Notes: a model not told the origin generated them from the letters alone. DNA of 64,000 bases from Paenibacillus sanguinis 2301083 = DSM 16941 (GCF_000374825.1 NZ_KB895378.1:307801-371800); one strand, 5' to 3'; shown: positions 53,308 through 63,617, counted from the stretch's first letter. Program-made: numbers and translations.

Positions 53308-53345
53308 GGCTGATGGCAATCCACTCCGTGGGTTCGGCGTCAGTC
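53308..53345 (-). promoter_or_regulatory. Hairpin between the SIR2 gene and pglZ
   Basis: An imperfect inverted repeat: GGCTGATGG at 53308-53316 against CGGCGTCAGTC at 53335-53345, with an inner CCAC/GTGG. It begins directly at the SIR2 stop. It may be a partial terminator or RNA processing site that sets pglZ-brxL expression apart. No strong T tract. Confidence 0.4.
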
Positions 53346-53346
53346 T

Positions 53347-54933
53347 CTATTTATTTTCAATAAAGTCGTAAATCGTAAGCAATCTCCTCATCGAAGTCGA
53401 TACACTTCTAATCCCATCAGCCTTAAATTTCTCCAACTTCTCTTTCAAGTACGCTCCTACTTCCTGCTTGTCCAACTTCAGCGCATTATAAGCAATAAGA
53501 TCGTATTCTTTATCCGGCTTTAGTTGTTGTTCCAAAATTTCCGTTAACGAATCTGCCTTGATCCGGTTGGATGGATTAATTGAATCCAAACAAATTTGCG
53601 GACCGGTAAATTTCGCTATTCTTTGGTTAATTTTCTCGATTTCAACGGGATGAAGATTGGTTTTATCCAGATCAATCCCCTCAACATATTTAATAAACGG
53701 AATCCGTGAATTGCTGTTCTGACTCGCAATAAAGCGAAGCGCAATATCCGTATGAATGGAACGGCCGCCAAAGAAATAATCCAATAAATAAGTGAGAAGG
53801 TCGGGCATTTGAAAGATATAGGTGGTATCTCCTAACGCAACAACCAGTTTTTCATCACCAATTCGCTTCTCGATATCTTCCAATTCTTCAGGTGAAACCA
53901 AGAGCGTGTTTAGACTTCCCTTTTTGCCTCGGTCAAGGATCAGCTGCTTAATAACATGCTGGTATTTCCGCACTTCCGAAGGATGGATCCCTTGATCAAT
54001 CTCAGACAGAATTTCATACAGCAGTTTATAGTTATCGGTTCGAAGTACCGTGTACTCACAACCTAAATCCGTATCAAAAAAGGTCTGCTCGACAATTCCC
54101 CTCTGACCTTTCTCCCATTCTACAATGATAATTTTCGAAGCTAATCGTTTGAGTTCCTCTTTCGACAGCGACGAAGAAAAGTCCCGCAGTATCTTCCGTA
54201 CATTCCCGTCGGTTAACGAATAGCCAAAGAAAATAATTGGCGAATTCAGGAGCAGCGAAATAATCTTGGCGCTGATGAGAATGGAATTTTTCGAAAACTG
54301 CTCATAATCCGCTTTAGAGATTACGATCGATTTCGGATTTGTTGCACAACCATGTATTTTATAAATTTCGGCCCATCCATAGGTAGATTCAAAAAAACCT
54401 TTTTGACCGATATATTTTTTCATACCAAGGGGATTAACCGAATTAACGGAATCCTCAATAAAGGTATCATAGTTTGTTGTAATCACAATTTGTGTTTTAT
54501 TCAAGAAGGTTTTAAAGGACGCATACTCCTCTTCCATCCCGCTCTTTACCTGGTAGGATGAAAATTGATGGGCAATGGCCATTTTAAATGGCGAGATATC
54601 AAATTTGTAGGCTTTCTCGGTATCAAACCCTGGAATTTCTATTTCCTGATGAAAGAACTTTTCGTTAAACCGATCTTCAATCTCCGATCCGGCTTGAATA
54701 TTCGTCAAGAAATCCACATCATATTCCGTATCCGAAGTTCTTTCTGACAAATGTCTTTTCAGTGTACTCAAGAATCCGTAGAAATCTTTGCCCGTGTTTA
54801 ATTGGTCCCAGAATTGTTTAAGCATTTCCTCCCATCCTGGAAAGGATTGAAGATATCGCCTCGACATTCCGGAACCGATAAACACAATCGGGTATTCATT
54901 ATTTTTCTTTAAAAGCTCTAATGCGACACTCAT
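53347..54933 (-). CDS. SIR2-domain NADase-like protein inside BREX
   Basis: 528-residue protein with an N-terminal SIR2 domain (SIR2_2 type): FIGSGMSRRYL near residue 20, VITTNYDTFIED near 150 (T-T-N-x-D), catalytic His in IYKIHGCATNP near 195, and IIFFGYSLTDGNVR near 245. The C-terminal half is helical and unassigned, and may be a sensor. ATG at 54933 has GGGAGG 7-8 bases upstream. SIR2 effectors in other defence systems deplete NAD+ and cause abortive infection. Its place between pglX and pglZ is not part of the core BREX set, so it is read as an added effector or cargo. Confidence 0.85.
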   Translation of the reverse strand: MSVALELLKKNNEYPIVFIGSGMSRRYLQSFPGWEEMLKQFWDQLNTGKDFYGFLSTLKRHLSERTSDTEYDVDFLTNIQAGSEIEDRFNEKFFHQEIEIPGFDTEKAYKFDISPFKMAIAHQFSSYQVKSGMEEEYASFKTFLNKTQIVITTNYDTFIEDSVNSVNPLGMKKYIGQKGFFESTYGWAEIYKIHGCATNPKSIVISKADYEQFSKNSILISAKIISLLLNSPIIFFGYSLTDGNVRKILRDFSSSLSKEELKRLASKIIIVEWEKGQRGIVEQTFFDTDLGCEYTVLRTDNYKLLYEILSEIDQGIHPSEVRKYQHVIKQLILDRGKKGSLNTLLVSPEELEDIEKRIGDEKLVVALGDTTYIFQMPDLLTYLLDYFFGGRSIHTDIALRFIASQNSNSRIPFIKYVEGIDLDKTNLHPVEIEKINQRIAKFTGPQICLDSINPSNRIKADSLTEILEQQLKPDKEYDLIAYNALKLDKQEVGAYLKEKLEKFKADGIRSVSTSMRRLLTIYDFIENK

Positions 54934-55016
54934 CGGAACACCTCCCTCAACCGAACCTTGTACTTAATACATTCGATAAAAGTTTGCGTCCTCCTGTCGG
55001 ATTAGAGCTCAAGTGA

Positions 55017-58000
55017 TTAGATCTTTGCTAAAATTTCGTACTTTTTGCCATCTCCTGCCGTTTGCACTGTTTCATAATTGACTTTGACCCCGTCATCCAA
55101 ATCAATTTCTTTCCGGGCAAGTGCTAGGTGAGCAATTTTCTCATCGTATTCTTTCGTTTCCTTCAACTGCTTGGTCAGCTTTTCTTTTCGTTTCGTTGCT
55201 GCAGCGACCTCACGGGCATTTCCACTGTTGTCGATCGTCTCCTGCATCCGGGCAATCTCACTATCGTAAACCCGCTGCATCCGATGCAAATAGTCAATCC
55301 GCAGATTCCCGATCGTATCGGCATTATACCGATGCATGTATACTAGTGCTTTGAAGCCATCCGCTTTCCCGCTATCAAACAGCCAATAGATTGGCCGCTT
55401 CTGATAAATTTTGCAGTGATCCTTGAAGAAGTCCTTCAGGAAGTAGTTCCGAATCACCTCACGGGATGTGTTCCCTTTGTTGCCTAGCGCTTTTGCGATG
55501 AAATCAAGATTTTCCTCCAGCGTCTCTTCTCCAAACGTCTTCTTGAGAAAGGCACAGAACAGTCCTACAATATCATCCTCAAAATACTCCTCATCCGTAA
55601 TAGGTATCACATTATCCTTATCCGGGATGAAGGTCTTGTATTTGCTGCTATCCCACTCTCCACCGGCATAGGCAAGTCCATCCACATCCAGGCTGTAACG
55701 GCCGAACATGCAACCGACGGCATAAGAGAGGAAAGAGCGAACATCGCGACCGAGATCGGCTTTTCGGACGGTGACGTCTTTGTCGTCAACTTCTGGGGTG
55801 AGTTCGTCTTGCAGTCCGTAAATCTTGATGAAGATACGGTTGAGTTCTTCTTCGTTGGATTTGAGTTTAATAAAATGCTTAAGAGTATGTTTTTCCCATT
55901 CCTCATAAGAATTAACAAGAAGCTTAATGTCCCCGATTCTCCTCAATAAAAACGGATGTCTCCTAAAGTCCCAACTTGTTTCAAAACTATCCCAATCATC
56001 CTTTGAAATTTTAACTAACTCTTTGGAGATTTTATCAATAGAATCTTTAGCTTGCCCTTTCAATGATATAAAAGGCAGGTCTCTCATTGGTCCTTGGTTA
56101 AAATCAGTAGTACTAGAAAATACCTTCATGAAGTAGTTTGTTAATTTCGAGTTTAGAAACGCTAATATCGAATAAATCATCCCGGTTTCATTTGGAAAGC
56201 ACATTGGCCCTTTCCCTGCAAATACAAATCCGTTTAAGGATAGTCTTCCCGAGAAAGAGGATGCAGTCAAAGCTGACCATGTTATACCACTTTTAAAGTA
56301 ATATTGTTTAGAAGGTAAATGATTGCCAACCTTCGACAATTTCTCGTAATGATTTCTGTCAAACTTAATAACAAGAAGATTATTTCCATACCACTTTCTA
56401 TATGCCCCCCCCTTATTAAAGGGCGCATATTTCTTTTCTGCATTCCATAACATCTCTTTGCTTAACATATCAAATCCAATATTTTTGAAGTCAACTTCAC
56501 TCCAAGTTCTTAAATAATATTCATCATTTCCCGTGGCTAATCCTTGACGCGGATCGGCAAATCGCCCGAAATTATCATTCTGCTTAAAAAGACTAATTGC
56601 TCTATCACTTAACCAGTACGCAATCGGAAAAGAGGGAATATTTACAAATGACTCTTTACTTTTAGTATATAAGCCGTATTTCGAAAAAAACCATTCTTCT
56701 TTTTGTACAAGTGTATCAACATCCCCTACATTATTATGTAATTTGCGATATAAAGCTTTATAATTTTTAATATCTCTCTTAGCCATTGCAAATGCAGTTG
56801 TTCCAAAATCCGACCCGAATACACCTCTTCCAAAATGCAACATATTTAATATAGTATTATTTAAAATAATTTTCCGTCTTAATTTTTCATAACTCGATAT
56901 GGACATCCAAACAGGAATGTTAATCATTGATACAGTTCCAACCTGACTGCAAAACTCAATACATTTGTTCATAAATACTGTACTTAAATCAGATTTTTCA
57001 TCAGGGTACTTATCTTTAACATAATTTAAAAGTTTTTCGCTCATTCCACTACTCCCCATATAGGGAGGGTTGGTTACAACTACTTCATATTTCTTTGCTA
57101 AAGTTACAGTAATTTCGAGTAACTGTCTTAACTTCTCTTTCGTAATGTCCAAGTTAACGGTTCCAGACGTTACTTGTCCACCAAGATCTACTCGTTCAAT
57201 AAACTCCTCCAGCAAGTCCCATTTCAGTTCATCAATAATCAAAATGGATCCATACTCTTTCGCATCATGCATCGTATCGAGCAGGTACTCCATTTGATGC
57301 AGAGCCATGTTTCGATCAGATTCATCCATTCCCACACCGAAGTATTTTAACTGTTCCCGGTTGATTCCGTTGCTTTCCTGGATCGCATAGAGATGGCACT
57401 TCGTTTCACCGTTCAGGATCCGCCGGTTGTATTGTCTGGCTTTCATCATGACGGCAAAATAAGCCAGTTGATACGCGCGTTTGTCGAGGTCGAGACCATA
57501 CAGGTTATGTTCGAGAATATTCTTGGCCGCGTCACGCTGGCTGTAACCATAGCTCTCATATATTTGCAGCAATACATCAAAAGCGTAGACCAGGATGTGC
57601 CCGCTCCCCATACAAGGGTCGATCACTTTGATCTCTTCCGGTTTGATCGTTTTATATTGCTCGCGAATCGCTTCCAGCTGTGCCTGCACCTCGGGCTCTT
57701 GCTCCGCTTCGTCTAAATAATACTTCCATCCAGCCCGGAGCTCGTTATTGGGATGGCCATCCAACCAGAGGCGGCCGAGACTGTTTTCAACCATATAACG
57801 GACAATCCAATCCGGGGTAAACAACTGAGTCGCTGCCGGAATCCGCTCTTTAGTGATCTTGACATTCTTTTTGAGCAGGGCAAAGGTTTCATCCTTGAGA
57901 TCCGTGTTGTAATACTGATACAACCATCCGATGATTTCAACCTGACCTTCCTTATTCACGTTGAAGTCACCCTCTGGGATATCATGCACCAGATGATAGA

Positions 58001-58616
58001 CAACACCTTCTTGATCCGTGAAAGACACGTTGAGCAACAGCTCGGTATAGTCGCTCGTTTGCTCAAACAATTCAGGCAGGATGGCGTTCAAGGCATTACA
58101 CTGCTTGATAAACAATATTTGAAACAGTTTGTCCAGTTCATTGTTGTTTTTCAGCTTGATGATCTGTTCCTTTTCGACATGACTAAACTCCAGGTCCGCG
58201 TCAAACGGTGAAGTGACCAGGTCTGGTTCGGATTTGCCATTGCTGTCCGACGAGAGCAAGCGTACCCGTGACGGAAGATAATCGTTTACCTCCATGAAAC
58301 GAACCGCAATCAGACGGTTGAACCAGGTATAGGCAACTTCTTCTATCACATTGTTAAACGCGGACTTATAATCAGACCGCTCCATTCTCTCTTGAATGAC
58401 TTCGGCCAATTTTCTGCGCTGCTCGATTTCAATGCCGCTGATCGAATAAGGTTCCTTTGTGCCTATATCATAAAACTCGACATCGCGGGTAGATTGGGGC
58501 AACGGAGATTTTATCTCCTTGTCCGTAATCCCCAGCAATCCGGCTTTATAAGAAATATCCGCGATCAGCTTTTTGCGGGCCCAGATCGCAAAGTTCTTGA
58601 TGGCTATCTTGTTCAT
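55017..58616 (-). CDS. pglX: BREX PglX, adenine-specific DNA methyltransferase
   Basis: 1199-residue PglX of type 1 BREX; it modifies host DNA at a non-palindromic site and defines the target of exclusion. ATG at 58616 has AAAGGAG close upstream. The SAM motif is VIDPCMGSGHILVYAFD near residue 340, and catalytic NPPY lies in VVTNPPYMGSSG near 515. The target-recognition part covers about 600-950, with a helical C-terminal region (EIARMQETIDNSGNAREVAAAT). It follows brxC by 15 bases. Full length, no frameshift seen. Confidence 0.95.
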   Translation of the reverse strand: MNKIAIKNFAIWARKKLIADISYKAGLLGITDKEIKSPLPQSTRDVEFYDIGTKEPYSISGIEIEQRRKLAEVIQERMERSDYKSAFNNVIEEVAYTWFNRLIAVRFMEVNDYLPSRVRLLSSDSNGKSEPDLVTSPFDADLEFSHVEKEQIIKLKNNNELDKLFQILFIKQCNALNAILPELFEQTSDYTELLLNVSFTDQEGVVYHLVHDIPEGDFNVNKEGQVEIIGWLYQYYNTDLKDETFALLKKNVKITKERIPAATQLFTPDWIVRYMVENSLGRLWLDGHPNNELRAGWKYYLDEAEQEPEVQAQLEAIREQYKTIKPEEIKVIDPCMGSGHILVYAFDVLLQIYESYGYSQRDAAKNILEHNLYGLDLDKRAYQLAYFAVMMKARQYNRRILNGETKCHLYAIQESNGINREQLKYFGVGMDESDRNMALHQMEYLLDTMHDAKEYGSILIIDELKWDLLEEFIERVDLGGQVTSGTVNLDITKEKLRQLLEITVTLAKKYEVVVTNPPYMGSSGMSEKLLNYVKDKYPDEKSDLSTVFMNKCIEFCSQVGTVSMINIPVWMSISSYEKLRRKIILNNTILNMLHFGRGVFGSDFGTTAFAMAKRDIKNYKALYRKLHNNVGDVDTLVQKEEWFFSKYGLYTKSKESFVNIPSFPIAYWLSDRAISLFKQNDNFGRFADPRQGLATGNDEYYLRTWSEVDFKNIGFDMLSKEMLWNAEKKYAPFNKGGAYRKWYGNNLLVIKFDRNHYEKLSKVGNHLPSKQYYFKSGITWSALTASSFSGRLSLNGFVFAGKGPMCFPNETGMIYSILAFLNSKLTNYFMKVFSSTTDFNQGPMRDLPFISLKGQAKDSIDKISKELVKISKDDWDSFETSWDFRRHPFLLRRIGDIKLLVNSYEEWEKHTLKHFIKLKSNEEELNRIFIKIYGLQDELTPEVDDKDVTVRKADLGRDVRSFLSYAVGCMFGRYSLDVDGLAYAGGEWDSSKYKTFIPDKDNVIPITDEEYFEDDIVGLFCAFLKKTFGEETLEENLDFIAKALGNKGNTSREVIRNYFLKDFFKDHCKIYQKRPIYWLFDSGKADGFKALVYMHRYNADTIGNLRIDYLHRMQRVYDSEIARMQETIDNSGNAREVAAATKRKEKLTKQLKETKEYDEKIAHLALARKEIDLDDGVKVNYETVQTAGDGKKYEILAKI

Positions 58617-58631
58617 TACATGCTGCTCCTT

Positions 58632-61600
58632 TTAAAACTCAATATTTACAATCGTGTTCTCTTCCAATTCCTTTAAGATCCTCTGTTTTAGTTCTGCTAC
58701 ATACTTCTCGACATCCTGTGGCGATTCAATTTGCCAGGAGGCGGAGAGACTGACCGATTTAATGCTGATGTTTTTTCTTTTCTTCAACTTTGGCTCCGGA
58801 GCAGGTTTTGGAATTGTTTGCCCTTCGGATTGGTCCACAACGAGTTTCGCTTGTTGTTCCTTAACTCGGTCAAGGGCGATCAATTCATCTTTACGAGCCA
58901 ATTCATTTAGCAGCCTCACCTTCAAGGCATCCGCTTCGATCTTGATATTTTGCAAGGTCGCCACATTGTTGCAGGTTTCTGCTTTTTCGGAAATTTCTTT
59001 AAATAACATGAGGAAACGCGACATAAACTGCTCTTTGTATTCCTTCGTCTCCAACACGTCGAATACTCTTTCACGTGCAGTATCAATCGCCGCTTTCACG
59101 GGAACGACCATCTCTTCCAATAATCCGGCGTACAGCTCGGCAAAACGATCCAGCAATTCCGGAAGCTTCGGAATATCTCCGTATGGGGCTTCTTTTCTCA
59201 AAATGGCTTTTATATCAGATACCACTTGCTCGACTTGTTCATGAACGATAAACGTTTTACTTTGGTCATAAATGCTAATCAGGTTCAGTGCCTTCTCATA
59301 GATTGCCTTCTGTTCACCGCCAAAGAATAATTTAACGGGTTCAAAGGCTTCCGCAAAATCGAGCAATTCTTCCCGTTCAGTATGAATTTTCTTGTAGAAC
59401 TCTAACTGGAATTCCACTTGCAAAATCGAGCGTAACAAGTTCTTCCCTTGAACAACCACGTTTCGGCCAGGAAAAGACTTCGCCTGGTACCTAATTTCAT
59501 ACTTGTCCAGTTCATCCAGCAAATTGCGGCTGTACGTTTGGAAGCTGCGCATTAGGGCATCGTCATCTTCATGGCTACCCGAAGTACCGAACAGCTCTTT
59601 CATCACTTCGCGAACCGACTTCTTTAGACGCTCATCCGGCTTTTCCCGCTTTTCGGTCAGCAGCTTCTCAACATACTCCCGCTTCGTAATATAACGAACA
59701 ATCTCCTCATCCGACTTATTAAACAAGGTCACGTTGGAACCGTTGACCGTAAAGGATATATCGCCATTCTTGAACAATTTGGCTACAAGCCATTCGACAT
59801 CATCTTCCACAAAGCCGTAAGGAGCTTTCATAAATCGATCCATCAAGCTTTTCATCGACGTCTTCATGTGCATCGAAGAATTGGTGGATATATAACTAAG
59901 CATATCATTCAACGCATGCTGGTTGGGCTCCGTACCATTTTCCAGGGACAGAGACATCTGATCAGTGCTTTTAAACAAAGCGCGAATGTTAGTTTCGCTC
60001 ATGGCTGTATCGATATAGGACAGTTTATGGTACACCGTATTCACAAGTCGTCCCAACGCTTCATTAATCCGGGAAGAGACTTCCTTGGAACCGATCTGGG
60101 ACTTATCCCCATTGACATAAATATCCGCCTGCTTCAGAGACTCCGTCAGGAACAGCTTGGCATTATCGTTCCGTTCCCGCATTTCAATCCGCTTGGCTTC
60201 CTTGATTTGGTCAAATTTAGGCAAGGCGCTGGTCGTATTCAGCCGCAAATATTTCTCAATTTGCAGGGCACGACGAGTTTCACCCAGGAAAGCGGAATCG
60301 TTTGGCAACACGACAAGAACTTCTTTTTGTTGACCGGACATGATGCGAAGTGTCGTTTCATCATCGCCGAAATCAGAGTTTGGCGTAAGAATCCGAACTC
60401 CGATATCATGGTTCTGATTCGCTTTATACGGCCGGTCATCAATCACTTGATTGAAGGCAAAGTTGTACCTGCCGTTAAAGGCGGGATAGCGGTATTTATT
60501 TTCCTTGAAAATATCTTCAAACACCAGTTCAGACACCTTGCCGATGACTTCCGACATTTCCACATTCAAATGGTCAATTTCCTTATTGATTTCCTGCTCT
60601 TCATCCGTCAGAAATACGTAAATTTCACCGTTCTTCTGAATGAGAGTCTGGCTGGACAAAACTTTCAACGCTTCCTCTACTTGCGTCTTTAACACGATTC
60701 TGTCCGTATCGATATCGGAAATCATCAAGCTGGTGATGTTATCGATGTTAGCTGTAATTTCCTTGACATATTTAATCATAAACAGGGTCTTCAATACATT
60801 GACCGCAAAACACTCTTCAAGCTTGTCCGGATTAATGATTTCATTATCCATTGCCTTGCTGATGACACCCTTATGGCTATGATCAAGGAATTGATGCAGG
60901 GCATCATAGAACAGGTTAAATGGGACAAGCGTCCCTTCCGCCCGTTCCATCAATCTCATCGCAGATTCCTTGAACAAGGCGATCATCGAGCGCTCGCCCT
61001 CAGCGAGGTGTTTTCCCGAAGCACCATGCGTCCGAATCGAAGTGAGCACGCTCCCTAGCAGGTTAAACTGATAGGGAATAAACGGGTATACGGTCGAAAA
61101 ATCCTCTTTATCGGTATAAAGTTTTTTCTCAACCCCATCATTGAACACAATCAAATTTTTGATAATGGTTGCTTTTTGTTCGTAGAGTAATTTTAGGGTT
61201 TGATCAGCAGTCGTGTTTTTCTCCAATATTCTCTTCTTGATCACTTCATCGACATTCGCGGACGACAAGGACAGACGGGTATCAAACCGACCCTGGATTT
61301 TGGAGAAGTCATTGCCTTTCGCCTTCGTTATCGAGTCGATATCCTGCTGGCTGGTGACGACGATCCAGACTTTCCCTTTGCAAGCTGTCCCCAAATCTTC
61401 TGTAACAGTTTGCAAATTCAGCATCAATTTGGAATCATCGCCAATGTATTGCCCGATTTCGTCGACGAGAAAAACAATATGATGATTGTTGCCCCGGCGC
61501 TCGATGTATTCCTTTACGAGACGAGCAAAATCATCAATGCTGATATTGTAAGGTTCGATCGCTCTCTCACACCAGTTGCGCGCCGCTGCTTCGCTCATAA

Positions 61601-62252
61601 AGTTCATCTGGACCAATACATCGACAATGCTATCCTGGATGAAGTCAAACTTGTGGCGGGAGGTTTCCCATGGTCTACCGTAGTCTGCTTCAAACAAACG
61701 TTTGAATTCAACATATCGTCCAACTTCAACCAACTGTCTCTCCAGATCCGCCAAAATCGGGATCGACCCGCAAAATTCCTGCATTTCATTAAATACCTTC
61801 AAAAAGACGGAGACAATTGCATCCTTGGACTGCTTCCCCGACATTTCGCTCTTGGAATCAATATTGAATAGGACAACATCCGTCGTAACGCTGGTAGCGA
61901 GTTTCATGTCTGCCAGGACCATCGGATCCGTGATTTTACGGTCATCAATAAAATAATCCAGCGCTTTCTTACCTTCGACCTCACGATTTTCAAGCAAATA
62001 CGAAAGAATTTTCAGGAAGTGAGATTTACCGCTCCCGAAGAAACCGGAGATCCAGACCCCCATTTTGTCCGTGTAACCGTTGATCCCTTTTTTGTAACTG
62101 GCAAAAAAATCAGCAAAATGCTTTTGCAATTCCCTCGTAACGACGTATTCATCCAGCTCCTGCTTGACGTTGGCCTCATCGCCTTGTCCGACTTTGATAA
62201 CCCCTTTAATATCCCTGTCGATTTCCCTGATAAACATGTCCTGTATCTTCAT
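58632..62252 (-). CDS. brxC: BREX BrxC, P-loop ATPase
   Basis: 1206-residue BrxC. ATG at 62252 has AGGGAGAG 7-8 bases upstream. The N-terminal P-loop VWISGFFGSGKSHFLKIL is near residue 70, and VFLVDEIGQYIGDDSKLMLNLQ near 260 carries the Walker B-type acid and sensor. The rest is helical with Glu/Lys-rich coils. BrxC is a core component of all BREX types and is thought to be a DNA-dependent motor. Confidence 0.94.
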   Translation of the reverse strand: MKIQDMFIREIDRDIKGVIKVGQGDEANVKQELDEYVVTRELQKHFADFFASYKKGINGYTDKMGVWISGFFGSGKSHFLKILSYLLENREVEGKKALDYFIDDRKITDPMVLADMKLATSVTTDVVLFNIDSKSEMSGKQSKDAIVSVFLKVFNEMQEFCGSIPILADLERQLVEVGRYVEFKRLFEADYGRPWETSRHKFDFIQDSIVDVLVQMNFMSEAAARNWCERAIEPYNISIDDFARLVKEYIERRGNNHHIVFLVDEIGQYIGDDSKLMLNLQTVTEDLGTACKGKVWIVVTSQQDIDSITKAKGNDFSKIQGRFDTRLSLSSANVDEVIKKRILEKNTTADQTLKLLYEQKATIIKNLIVFNDGVEKKLYTDKEDFSTVYPFIPYQFNLLGSVLTSIRTHGASGKHLAEGERSMIALFKESAMRLMERAEGTLVPFNLFYDALHQFLDHSHKGVISKAMDNEIINPDKLEECFAVNVLKTLFMIKYVKEITANIDNITSLMISDIDTDRIVLKTQVEEALKVLSSQTLIQKNGEIYVFLTDEEQEINKEIDHLNVEMSEVIGKVSELVFEDIFKENKYRYPAFNGRYNFAFNQVIDDRPYKANQNHDIGVRILTPNSDFGDDETTLRIMSGQQKEVLVVLPNDSAFLGETRRALQIEKYLRLNTTSALPKFDQIKEAKRIEMRERNDNAKLFLTESLKQADIYVNGDKSQIGSKEVSSRINEALGRLVNTVYHKLSYIDTAMSETNIRALFKSTDQMSLSLENGTEPNQHALNDMLSYISTNSSMHMKTSMKSLMDRFMKAPYGFVEDDVEWLVAKLFKNGDISFTVNGSNVTLFNKSDEEIVRYITKREYVEKLLTEKREKPDERLKKSVREVMKELFGTSGSHEDDDALMRSFQTYSRNLLDELDKYEIRYQAKSFPGRNVVVQGKNLLRSILQVEFQLEFYKKIHTEREELLDFAEAFEPVKLFFGGEQKAIYEKALNLISIYDQSKTFIVHEQVEQVVSDIKAILRKEAPYGDIPKLPELLDRFAELYAGLLEEMVVPVKAAIDTARERVFDVLETKEYKEQFMSRFLMLFKEISEKAETCNNVATLQNIKIEADALKVRLLNELARKDELIALDRVKEQQAKLVVDQSEGQTIPKPAPEPKLKKRKNISIKSVSLSASWQIESPQDVEKYVAELKQRILKELEENTIVNIEF

Positions 62253-62268
62253 TGTTTAACTCTCCCTG

Positions 62269-62847
62269 TTATTCCACGAGCCTGAATGCCCGATAATAAT
62301 TGTCGTCCTTGATTTCCGAGAAAAGTACGAGTTCCTGCCCATCGTAGGTTCCTGGGAAAAACATGACCACCGGCACGTGATCTACGGACTGGTGCAGATT
62401 ATTCAGTACTTTGTGAGAACGGAGCAGTGGATAGCATTTGCCGACCCCGGTCAGGAAAACAACCGCGTTCTGCGGGGTTCGTTCCCGGATATGCTGAACA
62501 ATCACGCTCGCATCATCGCTGATTTGAAGCAATCGCCCAACGGACTCCACGATCCGCTCCATCCCTTTCTTTTTCTCGAACCGAAAGCAATCTTCCATGA
62601 AGTCTTCCTGCTCCAACGTGTCGATAATGATGTCATACAAATCAAATACTAACAATTCAAAGTCATGGTAAGACTTTGTATATTTCGCCTCCATATACCG
62701 GGTCCATTCTCTAATTACCATTTCCTGCTCTGCCGGATAATCAAATACGTAGTAGCCGACTTCATTTCCCAGGCCTTTATTCTGGCGAAAGCTCGGTTGT
62801 TTAATAATCTCTTCTGCTTGTTCCAGCCGTTCCTGAAGACTTGCCAT
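62269..62847 (-). CDS. brxB: BREX BrxB (DUF1788)
   Basis: 192-residue BrxB. ATG at 62847 has AGGAG 7-8 bases upstream; it overlaps the brxA stop by one base (TAATG). The longer frame from 62904 lies in brxA. Features are PSFRQNKGLGNEVGYYVFDYPAEQE and VVFLTGVGKCYPLLRSHKVLNNL near 130, and the C-terminal VPVVMFFPGTYDGQELVLF of the DUF1788 family. Its role in BREX is structural or unknown. Confidence 0.92.
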   Translation of the reverse strand: MASLQERLEQAEEIIKQPSFRQNKGLGNEVGYYVFDYPAEQEMVIREWTRYMEAKYTKSYHDFELLVFDLYDIIIDTLEQEDFMEDCFRFEKKKGMERIVESVGRLLQISDDASVIVQHIRERTPQNAVVFLTGVGKCYPLLRSHKVLNNLHQSVDHVPVVMFFPGTYDGQELVLFSEIKDDNYYRAFRLVE

Positions 62848-63452
62848 TATCTCACTCCTGTCAATGCGTGTATCATCAGGTCCATGCCATGTTTTTGCAA
62901 CCATGCTACCAATTCAGGATCCATAATGGGTTTAAGTATTTCTCTGCTCCCGGGAGTTCGATCCGTCAGACCAGCCTCCATCAGCATTGTCTTGTAGCAC
63001 CTTCCAAGGCGTTTCAATGTATATTCCGTCCAAGTAGCCACCTTGTCGCTTTGGAGTTGTTTCTCCTTAAAGAAAATCCGAATATCACTGTCTGCCAATT
63101 CGTGGCTTCCGACAATCATCTTCTCCCGAACGACCTCATAAACAAATTCAAAAAACAATCGATCTGTCTGCATAATAGCTACCAAGGCAATCAGTTTCTG
63201 GGTTGACACATCACTCTGCTCAAACAAAGGATAAATGGATGGGTCTAAACTGGCTGCCCGTGTGGCTATGGTATTCATAATTTGCGTAGCTCTTTCCTGT
63301 GTTGGAGCTGCAAAAATATTTTGTTCCTTATTCAATGCCTTAATGTCCGTTAATGTCATTCCTTGACCCAACAGGTGAACCACCTTGCGAAATTCAGAAA
63401 ACCAGAACGATTGTTTTACAGTTCCTGCGCTGTATTCGGCTATTCGCTTCAT
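62847..63452 (-). CDS. brxA: BREX BrxA (DUF1819)
   Basis: 201-residue first BREX gene, BrxA family (DUF1819), a small DNA-binding protein. The opening AEYSAGTVKQSFWFSEFRKVVHLL and the LGRCYKTMLMEAGLTD segment near 160 fit the family. The ATG at 63452 is preceded by GGGTGAAA about 7 bases upstream. It has a long 5' region (about 150 bases from the LexA-like box) with a small hairpin TAGGGA-GAA-TCCCTA at 63484-63498. Confidence 0.92.
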   Translation of the reverse strand: MKRIAEYSAGTVKQSFWFSEFRKVVHLLGQGMTLTDIKALNKEQNIFAAPTQERATQIMNTIATRAASLDPSIYPLFEQSDVSTQKLIALVAIMQTDRLFFEFVYEVVREKMIVGSHELADSDIRIFFKEKQLQSDKVATWTEYTLKRLGRCYKTMLMEAGLTDRTPGSREILKPIMDPELVAWLQKHGMDLMIHALTGVR

Positions 63453-63597
63453 TGTTTATTTCACCCGTAGCTTTCATTGGTTTTAGGGAGAATCCCTAGT
63501 TTCTCATAGTAATAAGATACCACATTTACGCTCCTTTCTTAATAATGCGTTAAAGGCACTTTGCTTACAATGATACCTTTCCAAAGTGACCGTATAT

Positions 63598-63617
63598 GGT
63601 CAGCGAATATACGTTCT
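63598..63617. promoter_or_regulatory. LexA-like box upstream of the BREX operon
   Basis: GGTCAGCGAATATACGTTCT. It shares the core CAGCGAATRTAYGTTC with the boxes at 39416 and 46257. A -10-like TATCAT lies about 30-35 bases closer to brxA. Confidence 0.55.

Noticed and set aside
59868..60692. 274-codon plus-strand frame opposite brxC
   Set aside because: No ribosome site; BrxC on the other strand explains the open frame.
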